Assembly (NCBI GenBank): GCA_944320965.1
Contig: CALUJO010000004.1
Coordinates: 56,228-120,227 of the forward strand
Direction: 5' to 3'
Length of the DNA stretch: 64,000 nt
Source: an uncultured Bacteroidaceae bacterium
GTDB taxonomy: Bacteria > Bacteroidota > Bacteroidia > Bacteroidales > Bacteroidaceae
Shown: positions 55,541 through 64,000 of the stretch, piece after piece
Layout of the letters: the number at the start of each line of letters is the position of its first letter
Position numbering within the stretch: position 1 is the stretch's first letter
The notes under the pieces: generated by a model
What the model saw: the letters and a program-made list of their open reading frames with translations, nothing else
What the model was told of the DNA's origin: nothing
Databases searched by the model: none
Position numbers and translations under genes: made by a program

Positions 55541-57046
55541 ATGGCTAAAACAAATAATACAGCAGAGATAGGTTTTGAGAAAGAAATATGGAAGGCGGCG
55601 GATCTCCTGAGGGGAAATCTTGACGCATCCGAGTATAAGTCCGTTGTATTGGGACTGATTTTCCTTAAATATATTTCAGACCGTTTTGAGGTGAAGTACA
55701 ATGAACTTTTGGAAGAAGGTGACGGCTTTGAAGAAGATATAGACGAGTATACAGCCGAAAATATCTTTTTTGTTCCTCAGGAAGCACGCTGGGCGGTAGT
55801 GGCAGAAGCAGCCCATACTCAGGAGATTGGTACGGTGATTGACAATGCCATGCGTCTGATAGAGAAAGAGAATCCCCGCCTGAAAGGCATATTGCCAAAG
55901 AATTTTGCCCGTCCTGAGCTGGACAAGAGAAGACTTGGCGATGTGGTTGACCTATTTACCAACATCCGAATGAAGGAGCACGGCGATTCAAAAGATATTT
56001 TAGGCCGTACATACGAATACTGCCTGTCAAAGTTTGCCGAAGCCGAAGGCAAGTTAGCCGGAGAGTTCTATACTCCTGCATGCATAGTGCGTACATTGGT
56101 AGAAGTGTTACAGCCCTACAGCGGACGTGTTTATGACCCTTGCTGCGGTTCGGGCGGTATGTTTGTCCAGTCTGCCAAATTCATTGAAAGACATCAGGGA
56201 AATATAAACAATATCTCCGTATTCGGACAGGACAGCAACCCTACCACATGGAAAATGGCACAGATGAACCTTGCCATCCGTGGCATAGAAGCCGATTTGG
56301 GCAAGTTTGCTGCCGACACATTCTTCAGTGACCAGCACCCTACTTTGAAAGCTGATTATATACTTGCCAATCCGCCTTTCAATCTCAGCGACTGGGGAGC
56401 AGACAAATTGCAGGATGATGTTCGTTGGAAATACGGTATCCCGCCATCAGGCAATGCCAACTTTGCATGGATTCAGCATATGATTCACCATCTTTCGCCA
56501 AACGGTCATATAGGTATGGTATTGGCAAACGGTGCTCTTTCGTCGCAGTCTGGCGGTGAAGGCGCAATCCGCGAGAATATCATCAAGGCGGACTTGGTGG
56601 AATGTATTGTGGCGATGCCGTCACAGCTGTTTTATACAACAGGTATTCCCGTATCTCTCTGGTTCCTGAGCCGAAACAAGAAGCAGACAGGAAAGATTCT
56701 CTTTATTGATGCCCGTCAGATGGGAACAATGGTTACGCGCAAACTTCGTGAATTGACCGAAGAAGATATCCTGCGTATAGCCCAGACTTTCAACGATTTC
56801 CGGGCAGGAACATTGGAGGACGAGAAAGGATATTGCGCCGTAGCTACTCTTGACGATGTAGCCAAGCAGGACTATATACTTACCCCGGGACGCTATGTAG
56901 GCATTGCCGAAGCGGAGGATGACGGAGAACCGTTCCAGGAAAAGATGGAGCGGCTCACATCTGAATTGTCTGAGATGTTTGAGAAGTCGCACCAGTTGGA
57001 GGAGGAGATTAGAAAGCAGCTGGGGAGTATTGGGTTTAGGATTTAA
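55541..57046 (+). CDS. hsdM: Type I restriction-modification DNA methyltransferase (M) subunit
   Basis: 501-aa N6-adenine methyltransferase subunit. N-terminal HsdM helical domain (residues 10-130, LRGNLDASEYKSVVLGLIFLKYISDRF), GEFYTP near 172, SAM motif DPCCGSGGMF near 199, and catalytic NPPF (about 276-279, in LANPPFNLSDWG). It pairs with hsdS, 22 nt downstream, to methylate the target; with HsdR it would form the restriction complex. Intact, so methylation is expected to function. Confidence 0.96.
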   Translation: MAKTNNTAEIGFEKEIWKAADLLRGNLDASEYKSVVLGLIFLKYISDRFEVKYNELLEEGDGFEEDIDEYTAENIFFVPQEARWAVVAEAAHTQEIGTVIDNAMRLIEKENPRLKGILPKNFARPELDKRRLGDVVDLFTNIRMKEHGDSKDILGRTYEYCLSKFAEAEGKLAGEFYTPACIVRTLVEVLQPYSGRVYDPCCGSGGMFVQSAKFIERHQGNINNISVFGQDSNPTTWKMAQMNLAIRGIEADLGKFAADTFFSDQHPTLKADYILANPPFNLSDWGADKLQDDVRWKYGIPPSGNANFAWIQHMIHHLSPNGHIGMVLANGALSSQSGGEGAIRENIIKADLVECIVAMPSQLFYTTGIPVSLWFLSRNKKQTGKILFIDARQMGTMVTRKLRELTEEDILRIAQTFNDFRAGTLEDEKGYCAVATLDDVAKQDYILTPGRYVGIAEAEDDGEPFQEKMERLTSELSEMFEKSHQLEEEIRKQLGSIGFRI

Positions 57047-57068
57047 AGTAAAACGGTATTTTTTATTT

Positions 57069-58307
57069 ATGGAATATAAATTATCAGAAATTGCGGAGGT
57101 GCAGACAGGGCCTTTTGGAAGTCAGCTACATAACAAAGATTATGTTGCTGTTGGAACACCAATAGTAACCGTTGAACATTTAGGAAATAGGAAATTTTCT
57201 GTGCAAAATCTGCCTTTAGTTTCAGATTATGATAAAAAAAGACTTGCTAAATATTCTTTACGAGAAGGTGATATAGTATTTAGTCGTGTTGGGGCTGTAG
57301 ATAGATGTTCGTATGTAACTTCTTTTGAAGACGGTTGGCTTTTTTCTGGTAGATGCTTACGAGTTAGATGTAAAAATAGCGTTCATCCATTGTTCCTATA
57401 TTATTATTTCTGTAATGAGCCTGTCAAAGAATATATTAAAAGTATAGCTGTTGGTGCAACAATGCCTTCCATAAACACCAAATTAATGACAGATATACCA
57501 ATTTTATTACCTGATATTGCCGAGCAAAAGTTTATTGTTTCTATTCTTTCATCTCTTGACGACAAAATCGAACTAAACCGCCGCATAAATGAAAATTTAG
57601 AGCAGCAGGCACAAGCATTATTCAAGTCTTGGTTTGTAGATAATTCCAATCCAAACTGGAACGAAATTACTTTATCTGAAATAGCATCTTTTATTGGTGG
57701 ATATTCTTATAAAGGTAAAGAATTGGCCGACAGTTCAAATATTGCCATGGCTACTATAAAGAACTTTGGACGTAATGGAGGTTTTAAGGCTGATGGTTTT
57801 AAGGATATTAATCCATCTGCAAAACTTAAAGAATATCATAATGTTGACCTATTTGACATTTTAGTTGCACATACTGATGTAACTCAAAATGCAGATATAA
57901 TAGGAAATGCGGAATTATTGCTTACTTGTGGCAAATATGATAGTGTTATTTTTTCAATGGACTTAGTTAAAGTAACGCCTAAAAAAAACTTTCCATATAG
58001 GTTTTTACTTGCAGCGATGCTTAAAAATAAGTACTTTAAAAAACATTGTCTTGGATATGTAAATGGAACTACTGTACTTCATCTTGACAAAAAAGCATTG
58101 CCCGAATTTGAGACAAAAATTCCTTCTGCTTCTGAAGCAAAATGGATGAATTGTGTCCTTGCCTCTTATTATAAACGAATAGCAGAAATCCTACAAGAAA
58201 ATGACAGACTTATAAATCTTCGTGATACACTTTTGCCAAAACTAATGTCAGGAAAATTGAGATTTAGTGAAATAGAAACTGAAGATTCTTCCGCGTTGAA
58301 GGATTAA
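57069..58307 (+). CDS. hsdS: Type I restriction-modification specificity (S) subunit
   Basis: 412 aa from the ATG at 57069 (MEYKLSEIAEVQTGPFG); the frame is open further upstream but overlaps hsdM. Two target-recognition domains are separated by helical spacers: TRD1 ends at the first conserved spacer (QKFIVSILSSLDDKIELNRRINENLEQQAQALFKSWF in pieces, about 160-195), TRD2 (ITLSEIASFIGGYSYKG) is followed by the second (ILQENDRLINLRDTLLPKLMSGK). Each TRD reads half of a bipartite site. AT-richer than hsdM, as usual for variable S genes. No second S fragment or invertase is seen. Confidence 0.93.
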   Translation: MEYKLSEIAEVQTGPFGSQLHNKDYVAVGTPIVTVEHLGNRKFSVQNLPLVSDYDKKRLAKYSLREGDIVFSRVGAVDRCSYVTSFEDGWLFSGRCLRVRCKNSVHPLFLYYYFCNEPVKEYIKSIAVGATMPSINTKLMTDIPILLPDIAEQKFIVSILSSLDDKIELNRRINENLEQQAQALFKSWFVDNSNPNWNEITLSEIASFIGGYSYKGKELADSSNIAMATIKNFGRNGGFKADGFKDINPSAKLKEYHNVDLFDILVAHTDVTQNADIIGNAELLLTCGKYDSVIFSMDLVKVTPKKNFPYRFLLAAMLKNKYFKKHCLGYVNGTTVLHLDKKALPEFETKIPSASEAKWMNCVLASYYKRIAEILQENDRLINLRDTLLPKLMSGKLRFSEIETEDSSALKD

Positions 58308-58358
58308 AACGAACAGAGGTGTCATTGAAATATAGGAATCTAATTGATAAAATAAATT

Positions 58359-59399
58359 ATGAATACACCGATAAAAATAAACCTACAATTTCTCAATGAT
58401 ATTCGTGAGATAATAGACAAAGGCAAAGCTGTAGCATCAACAACTGTAGCTCATACTGCCATTCTCACCTATTGGCAGATAGGAAAACGTATTGTGGAGG
58501 AAGAACAGGCTGGTCATTCCCGTGCACAATATGGCAAAAAAATTATTCTGGTATTGGCGGAAGAGCTGAAGTCAAGTTATGGAAGCGGATATGGGCAACG
58601 CAATCTTGCCTACTATCGCAAATTCTATCTTGCATTTCCAGACAAGGAGATTTTGCACACGTGTGTGCAAAATCTTTCATGGTCCCATATTCGCTTGCTT
58701 GTTCATGTGGAAGATAAAGATGCAAGACTATGGTATATGCAGGAAACTACAAAAGAAATGTGGAGTGTTCGTACGTTGGAACGTAATATTACTACCCAAT
58801 ATTATGGACGCAGATTAGCTGCCCAAAGAGAGAATCTGTCACTTCCCACTCCGTCTATAGTAGATAAATATGAGCCAGAGGAATACATAAAGAATCCATT
58901 GGTAGCTGAATTTTTGGGATTCAGGCGCAATAGCAACTACACGGAGTCCGAACTAGAACAAGCCCTCATCGACAATCTGCAACAATTTATAATGGAACTG
59001 GGGCGTGGGTTCGCTTTTGTGGATAGACAAAAACATATACGTACCGACTTAGGGGATTTTTATGCCGACCTGATTTTCTATAATTACCGCATGAAGCGGT
59101 TCGTCATATTTGAGTTGAAGACACATGCGTTAAACCATTCCGATGTAGGACAGCTTGATATGTATGTTCGTATGTATGACGATTTGGTAAAAGGTGAGGA
59201 TGACAATCCTACTATCGGTGTACTCCTTTGTACGGATACTGATAAAACCATAGCAAAATATTCTGTTTTACATGATAGCAATCAGCTGTATGCTGCGAAA
59301 TATATGGCTTATATGCCAACAGAAGAAGAATTGCTTAGAGAGATAGAACAACAAAAACGTTTTTTCTTAGAACAGCATGGTAAAACCAATGATTTATAG
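58359..59399 (+). CDS. DUF1016 (YhcG-type) PDDEXK nuclease
   Basis: 346 aa. N-terminal DUF1016 helical domain (residues ~10-160, TAILTYWQIGKRIVEEEQ, YGSGYGQRNLAYYRKFYLAFPD, LSWSHIRLLVHVED) and a C-terminal PD-(D/E)xK domain with DFYADLIFYN (Asp) and FVIFELKT (Glu-x-Lys) near 226-248. YhcG-type proteins are often encoded beside type I R-M genes; proposed roles include DNA protection or nuclease defence. Located between hsdS and fic, same strand. Confidence 0.9.
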   Translation: MNTPIKINLQFLNDIREIIDKGKAVASTTVAHTAILTYWQIGKRIVEEEQAGHSRAQYGKKIILVLAEELKSSYGSGYGQRNLAYYRKFYLAFPDKEILHTCVQNLSWSHIRLLVHVEDKDARLWYMQETTKEMWSVRTLERNITTQYYGRRLAAQRENLSLPTPSIVDKYEPEEYIKNPLVAEFLGFRRNSNYTESELEQALIDNLQQFIMELGRGFAFVDRQKHIRTDLGDFYADLIFYNYRMKRFVIFELKTHALNHSDVGQLDMYVRMYDDLVKGEDDNPTIGVLLCTDTDKTIAKYSVLHDSNQLYAAKYMAYMPTEEELLREIEQQKRFFLEQHGKTNDL

Positions 59400-59435
59400 T
59401 CAAATAGAAATATAGCATGTCATCCGAAAAATTAT

Positions 59436-59443
59436 TACTTTTG
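59436..59443 (+). promoter_or_regulatory. Candidate -7 box for fic-hsdR
   Basis: TACTTTTG in the 125-nt gap before fic. It suggests fic can be transcribed apart from hsdMS. Confidence 0.4.
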
Positions 59444-59524
59444 TAATAATCCCTATAACTTAGCCTCTACGATTAATATCTGGAAATAAATATTAATGAA
59501 GTAAATTGCAAAACGCTGTAGAAA

Positions 59525-60691
59525 ATGAATGACTTTGAAGAATATATAAAACATGGCGAACCTGACAAGCAGCAGAAAGCGTATGCATGGAGAACGGCTA
59601 TCGGTCTTCAGGCAGTTGATGGTTTGACCCCTTCGGAGTATTTGAGAGACACAGCGCGCAAGCATATTGAGGGCGACATTGATATTGATGAGGCTCAAAA
59701 GCTTATAAAGTCTTACTATCAATCAAAAACCTCAAGAACAGCTGTTGATGATAATCAGGAAGAGGCTGATATAGTTTCTTCCCATATAGCAAAGCTTTTG
59801 GGAGAACAATCATTTGCTTTTTCTGTGGTTGGCATTACTTCTATTCATCGCCGGTTATTTGAAGGGGTTTTCAAGTTTGCCGGTAGGATTCGTGATTACG
59901 ACATTACGAAAAAAGAGTGGGTACTTAGAGGTGATACCGTACTTTATGTCAATTCGGAAGATATAAAAAGGGCTTTGGAATATGATTTGGAACAAGAACG
60001 GAAATTTGTATATGCAGGGCTGACACAAGATCAAATGGTTGAACATATTGCCAGGTTCGTATCAGGACTATGGCAGATACATCCGTTTGGAGAAGGCAAC
60101 ACACGTACAACTGCCGTGTTTGCCATAAAGTATCTTCGTTCTATTGGATTTTATGTGGAGAATGATTTGTTTGCCAATAATTCGTGGTATTTCCGCAATG
60201 CGTTGGTTCGCGCCAATTATCGTAATGCTGTGAAAGGAGTAGAACCGGATATGAGGTATTTGGTTCGTTTCTTCCGTAATCTGCTTTTGGGAGAAACCAA
60301 TGAATTGAAGAACAGATATATGGTAATTGATGCTCCGGAAGAATGGAAGAAACCGATGTGTAATGATACCCCCACAAGTACCCCCATAAGTACCCCCATA
60401 AGTATGACAAACCAACTATATACGGACAATGTCAATGTTCGGAAACTGGTATGTGTAATAGGGGAAAACAAACTAAGTATAAAAGAAATTCTGGAACTGC
60501 TGAATCTTAAAGACAGGAAAAACCTGATTGAATATTATATAGCTCCGGCACTGAACAATGGGTTTGTGTCATTGCTTTACCCTGATAAGCCTCGCCATCC
60601 GCGTCAAAAGTATGTCTTGACCGTAAAAGGCTTGGCGTTGCTTTCCTCATTGAACAAGAATAATAGTATTTTAAATTCTGATACGGAATAA
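59525..60691 (+). CDS. Fic-domain protein with N-terminal VbhA-like domain
   Basis: 388 aa. The Fic core motif HPFGEGNTR (about 186-194) is intact (HxFx2GNxR), so AMP-transfer to a hydroxyl of a target protein is predicted. The N-terminal ~70 residues (AIGLQAVDGLTPSEYLRD, GDIDIDEAQKLIKSYY) resemble the VbhA-type antitoxin domain, which blocks Fic ATP binding; the inhibitory S/TxxxE(G/N) appears altered (VDG in place of xEG). A C-terminal winged helix (VRKLVCVIGENKLSIKEILELL) follows a Thr/Pro/Ser linker made of a 12-bp tandem repeat. It is 33 nt upstream of hsdR. Confidence 0.88.
   Translation: MNDFEEYIKHGEPDKQQKAYAWRTAIGLQAVDGLTPSEYLRDTARKHIEGDIDIDEAQKLIKSYYQSKTSRTAVDDNQEEADIVSSHIAKLLGEQSFAFSVVGITSIHRRLFEGVFKFAGRIRDYDITKKEWVLRGDTVLYVNSEDIKRALEYDLEQERKFVYAGLTQDQMVEHIARFVSGLWQIHPFGEGNTRTTAVFAIKYLRSIGFYVENDLFANNSWYFRNALVRANYRNAVKGVEPDMRYLVRFFRNLLLGETNELKNRYMVIDAPEEWKKPMCNDTPTSTPISTPISMTNQLYTDNVNVRKLVCVIGENKLSIKEILELLNLKDRKNLIEYYIAPALNNGFVSLLYPDKPRHPRQKYVLTVKGLALLSSLNKNNSILNSDTE
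60368..60403 (+). repeat. 12-bp tandem repeat within fic (three units)
   Basis: Units acccccacaagt, acccccataagt, acccccataagt, coding TPTSTPISTPIS. Because the period is 12 nt, gain or loss of units changes linker length without a frameshift. Confidence 0.8.
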
Positions 60692-60723
60692 CCAATAAAA
60701 TAAAAACAAACCAATATAATGCC

Positions 60724-63700
60724 ATGTCATTCACAGAAGACAATTATGAAAAAGCGTTGATAGCACTGTTTGAACAGTTGGGCTACACTCATCTTTACGG
60801 GCCGGACATAGATAGGGATTACTATGTGCCGTTCTATGAAGAACAGCTTATGGAAAGCCTGTGTAATGTGAACAGGGGAAAACCGCAGAGTGCAATCAAT
60901 GAAGCCGTATCCAAGCTGAAAGATATTGATACGGGAAGCCTTGCCCAAAAGAACGAGCTTTTTATGGACTATCTGCAGCATGGGATAGAGGTTTCGTATT
61001 TTGACGGTAAGGAGCAACGAAACGACATTGTCTATCTGATAGACTATGAGCATACAGAACGTAACGATTTCAAGATAGTAAACCAGTGGACTTTTGTTGA
61101 ATATTCCGAGAAACGGGCAGATATAGTGATATTCATAAACGGACTGCCTATTGTGGTTATGGAACTGAAATCTCCTTCAAGAGAGGAAACGGATGCTTCG
61201 GAAGCCTATCTGCAACTCCGTAATTATATGAAAGAAATCCCGTCACTCTTTATATACAATGTGTTCTGTGTTATGAGCGATATGGCATGCTCAAAGGCTG
61301 GGACCATTACGAGCAAGGAAGACCGTTATATGGAATGGAAGACTAAGGACGGGGACTATGAAAGTACTGATTTTGCTGATTATGATACTTTTTTTGAAGG
61401 CATATTCCAGAAAGAAAGGTTTTTGGATATTGTAAGAAACTTTGTTTGTTTATCGAAGGAAGAAGCCGGTGCGGTTAAAATACTTGCAGGGTATCATCAG
61501 TATTTTGCTGTCAAGAAAGCTATTGAGAGAACAAAAATAGCAGTGCAGAATGACGGTAAGATAGGTGTGTTCTGGCATACCCAGGGAAGTGGCAAATCTC
61601 TGTCTATGCTTTTCTATGCCCATTTGTTGCAGGACGAGATTTCACAGCCTACCATTGTGGTTATTACAGACAGGAATGACCTTGACGACCAGTTGTATTC
61701 CCAGTTTGCAAAGTGCAAGGATTTCTTGCGTCAGGTGCCGGTACAGGCGAAGAGCCGTGAGGATTTGAAATCTCTGTTGGCTGGACGTGAGGCTAATGGT
61801 ATTGTATTCACAACCATGCAGAAGTTTGAAGAATCTGCCGAACCGCTGTCTCTCAGAAAAAACATTGTGGTTATGACAGATGAGGCTCACCGTGGACAAT
61901 ACGGCTTTGAAGAAAAAATCCGTATGACCAAGAATGATAAGGGGGAAGATATTGCAAAACGTGTAATCGGTAATGCGAGGATTATTCATGACTGTTTGCC
62001 AAATGCATCGTATATAGGCTTTACAGGTACTCCTATATCGACCAGGGACAGGGACACGGTAGAAGTCTTTGGAAACTATATCGATATTTATGACATGACT
62101 CAGGCCGTTGCTGACGGTGCTACATGTCCTGTATATTACGAATCGCGTGTGATTAATCTGAATCTGGATGAGGCAACATTGAAGGCTATTGACGATGAAT
62201 ATGATTTGCTTGCCGACGAAGGTGCTACTGAGGAACAGATTGAAAAAAGCAAAAAAGAAATGTCACATCTGGAAGAGATTTTGGGTGCACCTGAAACTAT
62301 TGATTCTTTATGCAAGGATATACTGAAGCATTACGAAGAAAACAGACAGTATGAACTGACTGGCAAGGCTATGATTGTGGCTTATTCACGCCCTATCGCA
62401 ATGAGTATCTATAACAAGTTGCTGGAACTGCGTCCAGACTGGGATGAAAAGGTAAAAGTTGTGATGACCGGCAGCAATAAAGATCCTGAAGAATGGCATG
62501 ATATTATCGGTAACAAGCAATATAAGAAGGAGCTTGCCAAACGATTCAAGGACAATAATGACCCGATGAAAATAGCCATTGTAGTTGATATGTGGCTGAC
62601 AGGGTTTGATGTGCCGTCGCTGGCTACGATGTATGTCTATAAGCCAATGAGCGGACACAACCTGATGCAGGCTATAGCACGTGTAAACAGAGTGTTCAAC
62701 GGAAGGCAGGTGGACTTGTTGTTGACTATATAGGCATAGCAAAAGCTTTGAAAGAAGCTATGCACGACTATACAAGACGCGACCGCAAGAACTTTGGAAA
62801 TCCGGACATAAAAGAAACTGCTTTACTTAAATTCAGAGAAAAACTGGAAATTTGTCGTGACTTATTCCACGGTTACGATTATAGTAACTTCCAGACAGCA
62901 ACAGACTTGGAGTGTGCTCGAATTATAAAAGGTGGTGTAAACTTTATAATGTCGCAGGACAAGCAGGAGGAGCGTCAATCATTTTTGAAGGAGGCTATGC
63001 TTTTGCATAATTCGCTTGCTTTATGCCGAAGTCTGTTGAACGGACAGCAGCGACATGAAGCTGCTTTCTTTGAAGCTGTCCGTATCCTTCTTTCACGAAT
63101 GACAGGTAAAGGTAAAGTATCTAAACGTGATATTAATGCAAGAATTGGTGAACTGCTTAAACATAGTATAAGGACTGAAGGGGTTATTAATCTGTTCTCT
63201 GATGTAAAAGCTGAATTCTCATTGTTTGATGCGGCTTTTCTTGATGATATTTCCAAGATGAAGGAAAAGAATATTGCTGTTGAGCTTTTGAAAAGACTTT
63301 TAGCTGAACGTGTTTCTTTGTATCAGAAGACAAATATTGTTCAGGCAGAAAAGTTCTCTGACCTGCTGAACCGTTCTTTATCGAATTACCTTAAAGGATT
63401 GCTTACCAATGAAGAAGTAATACAGGAACTTTTAAAATTGGCAAAAGAGATTTCATCATCTGAAGCTGCCGGAAATGACCTTGGACTGACACGTGAGGAG
63501 AAATCCTTTTACGACGCACTGACCAAGCCTCAGGCGGTACATGATGTATATACTAATGAGGAGCTGGTTGCCATGACTAAGGAACTTACGGAAATACTAC
63601 GTAAGAACCGTACTATTGACTGGCAGAAAAAGGAATCAGCTCGTGCCGGTATGCGTAAAATGATTAAACGCCTGTTGAAGAAATATCATTATCCTCCTGA

Positions 63701-63854
63701 AGAGGCTGCCAATGCCCTTGAAACTGTTATTCGCCAGTGTGAGCAGTGGACTGATAATGATACTGAAATTGAATATGGAAAAGTGTATAAATTGTATGAT
63801 GATAGCGTTTCGGTTGCAGCTGATTCAAATGTAATCTATCACAAGGATGAATAA
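60724..63854 (+). pseudogene. hsdR: Type I restriction endonuclease (R) subunit, frameshifted
   Basis: Together 1,043 aa if one base is restored. Fragment 1 (60724-62733) has the N-terminal nuclease (ADIVIFINGLPIVVMELKSP, D..ELK), Walker A HTQGSGKS near 283, DEAHRGQYG near 386 and FTGTPI. It ends VNRVFNGRQVDLLLTI at a stop. In the -1/+1 shifted frame the expected GGLVVDYIGIAKALKEAMHD continues directly, so one G is missing at about 62709 (GG where GGG is needed). Fragment 2 runs to 63854 and has no real start codon (TTG at 62748). The motor's last motifs and the HsdM-contact helices are therefore lost. Sequencing error is the main alternative. Confidence 0.88.
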
Positions 63855-63859
63855 ATATA

Positions 63860-63910
63860 AAAACAAAATCGGGTTATATACAGCATTATATAACTGGATT
63901 TTGTTTTATT
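63860..63910 (+). terminator. Terminator after hsdR
   Basis: AAAACAAAATC (63860-63870) pairs with GATTTTGTTTT (63897-63907), with inner GTTATATA/TATATAAC, followed by ATTCTA. Confidence 0.8.
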
Positions 63911-63968
63911 CTAATATGTTTAAAATTATTGCTGTCCGATAAACTCGATAAAGCAGAAAAATATCCCT

Positions 63969-63995
63969 CTCGACCATTGGTATTCAGTGGTCGAG
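63969..63995. repeat. Inverted repeat at window edge
   Basis: CTCGACCA (63969-63976) pairs with TGGTCGAG (63988-63995). It may be a terminator for a gene beyond the window. Confidence 0.4.
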
Positions 63996-64000
63996 TCTTA

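Noticed and set aside
62700..62715. Phase-variable tract in hsdR
   Set aside because: The indel is in a GG/GGG context, too short for regular slippage.
62748..63854. A separate gene after hsdR
   Set aside because: It starts at a TTG inside the continuation of the HsdR sequence; the reading frame upstream continues the HsdR motif GGLVVDYIGIA, so it is the second half of a frameshifted gene.
63969..63995. Attachment site or mobile-element end at the right edge
   Set aside because: Only a short hairpin is visible and the sequence stops; no direct repeat partner or integrase is seen in the window.

Overview
The window is a chromosomal segment from a member of the Bacteroidales (Bacteroides/Phocaeicola/Prevotella-like). 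The main evidence is the TAnnTTTG type of -7 promoter box in front of many genes, a class I fumarase, the purC-menG-aroE order, the DUF4199/GT2 and DUF6048/DUF6452 pairs, PCMD and outer-membrane barrel families, and moderate to low GC. I saw no rRNA, tRNA, CRISPR array, IS element or prophage.

Layout. 1-9.9 kb: the 3' end of an outer-membrane barrel gene, phoH, then purC, menG, aroE, an alpha/beta hydrolase and a nucleoside phosphorylase-like gene, a copper P-type ATPase and a stand-alone AlaX-like tRNA-editing protein. 10-13.4 kb: an aldose epimerase and, on the minus strand, an ABC/SMC-type ATPase next to a DUF4435 TOPRIM protein, which resembles the AriA/AriB (PARIS) anti-phage pair; a 44-aa ORF lies between it and a CNNM/CBS membrane protein. 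14.5-23.4 kb: lipoprotein, apbE, mntP, DUF6048/DUF6452 pair, GT2, DUF4199, a YbiT-like ABC-F protein with a degenerate second nucleotide-binding domain, grpE and dnaJ.

23.4-27.6 kb is an unusual accessory patch on the minus strand. Two paralogous zinc-ribbon/BspA-type LRR genes alternate with a 55-aa basic ORF present as one intact and two partial copies, and a relic resembling a protein-kinase N-lobe sits upstream. 27.6-32.2 kb: class I fumarase, RluA-type pseudouridine synthase, tetR-fabG, and a low-molecular-weight tyrosine phosphatase.

32.5-40.4 kb is a sulfate activation and sulfonation operon: cysQ, SLC13 transporter, cysC, cysD, cysN (with a vestigial APS-kinase domain), sulfotransferase and an exported PCMD protein. 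It supplies PAPS for sulfonation; no sulfate-reduction genes are present. Then come ruvX, def, an acyltransferase, a Crp/Fnr regulator with a small membrane protein, a TolC-HlyD-ABC2-ABC2 exporter operon without an ATPase gene, ackA/pta, and a secreted GH2 glycosidase.

55.5-63.9 kb is a defence-type island: hsdM, hsdS, a DUF1016/PDDEXK nuclease, a Fic protein with an apparent built-in VbhA-like antitoxin domain, and an hsdR interrupted by a one-base frameshift.

Scattered between genes at 1.3, 6.9, 23.6, 41.5 and 55.3 kb is a family of degenerate tandem repeats. At three of these loci the units keep an exact 22-nt period with the plan AAAA-N9-TTTT-N5.
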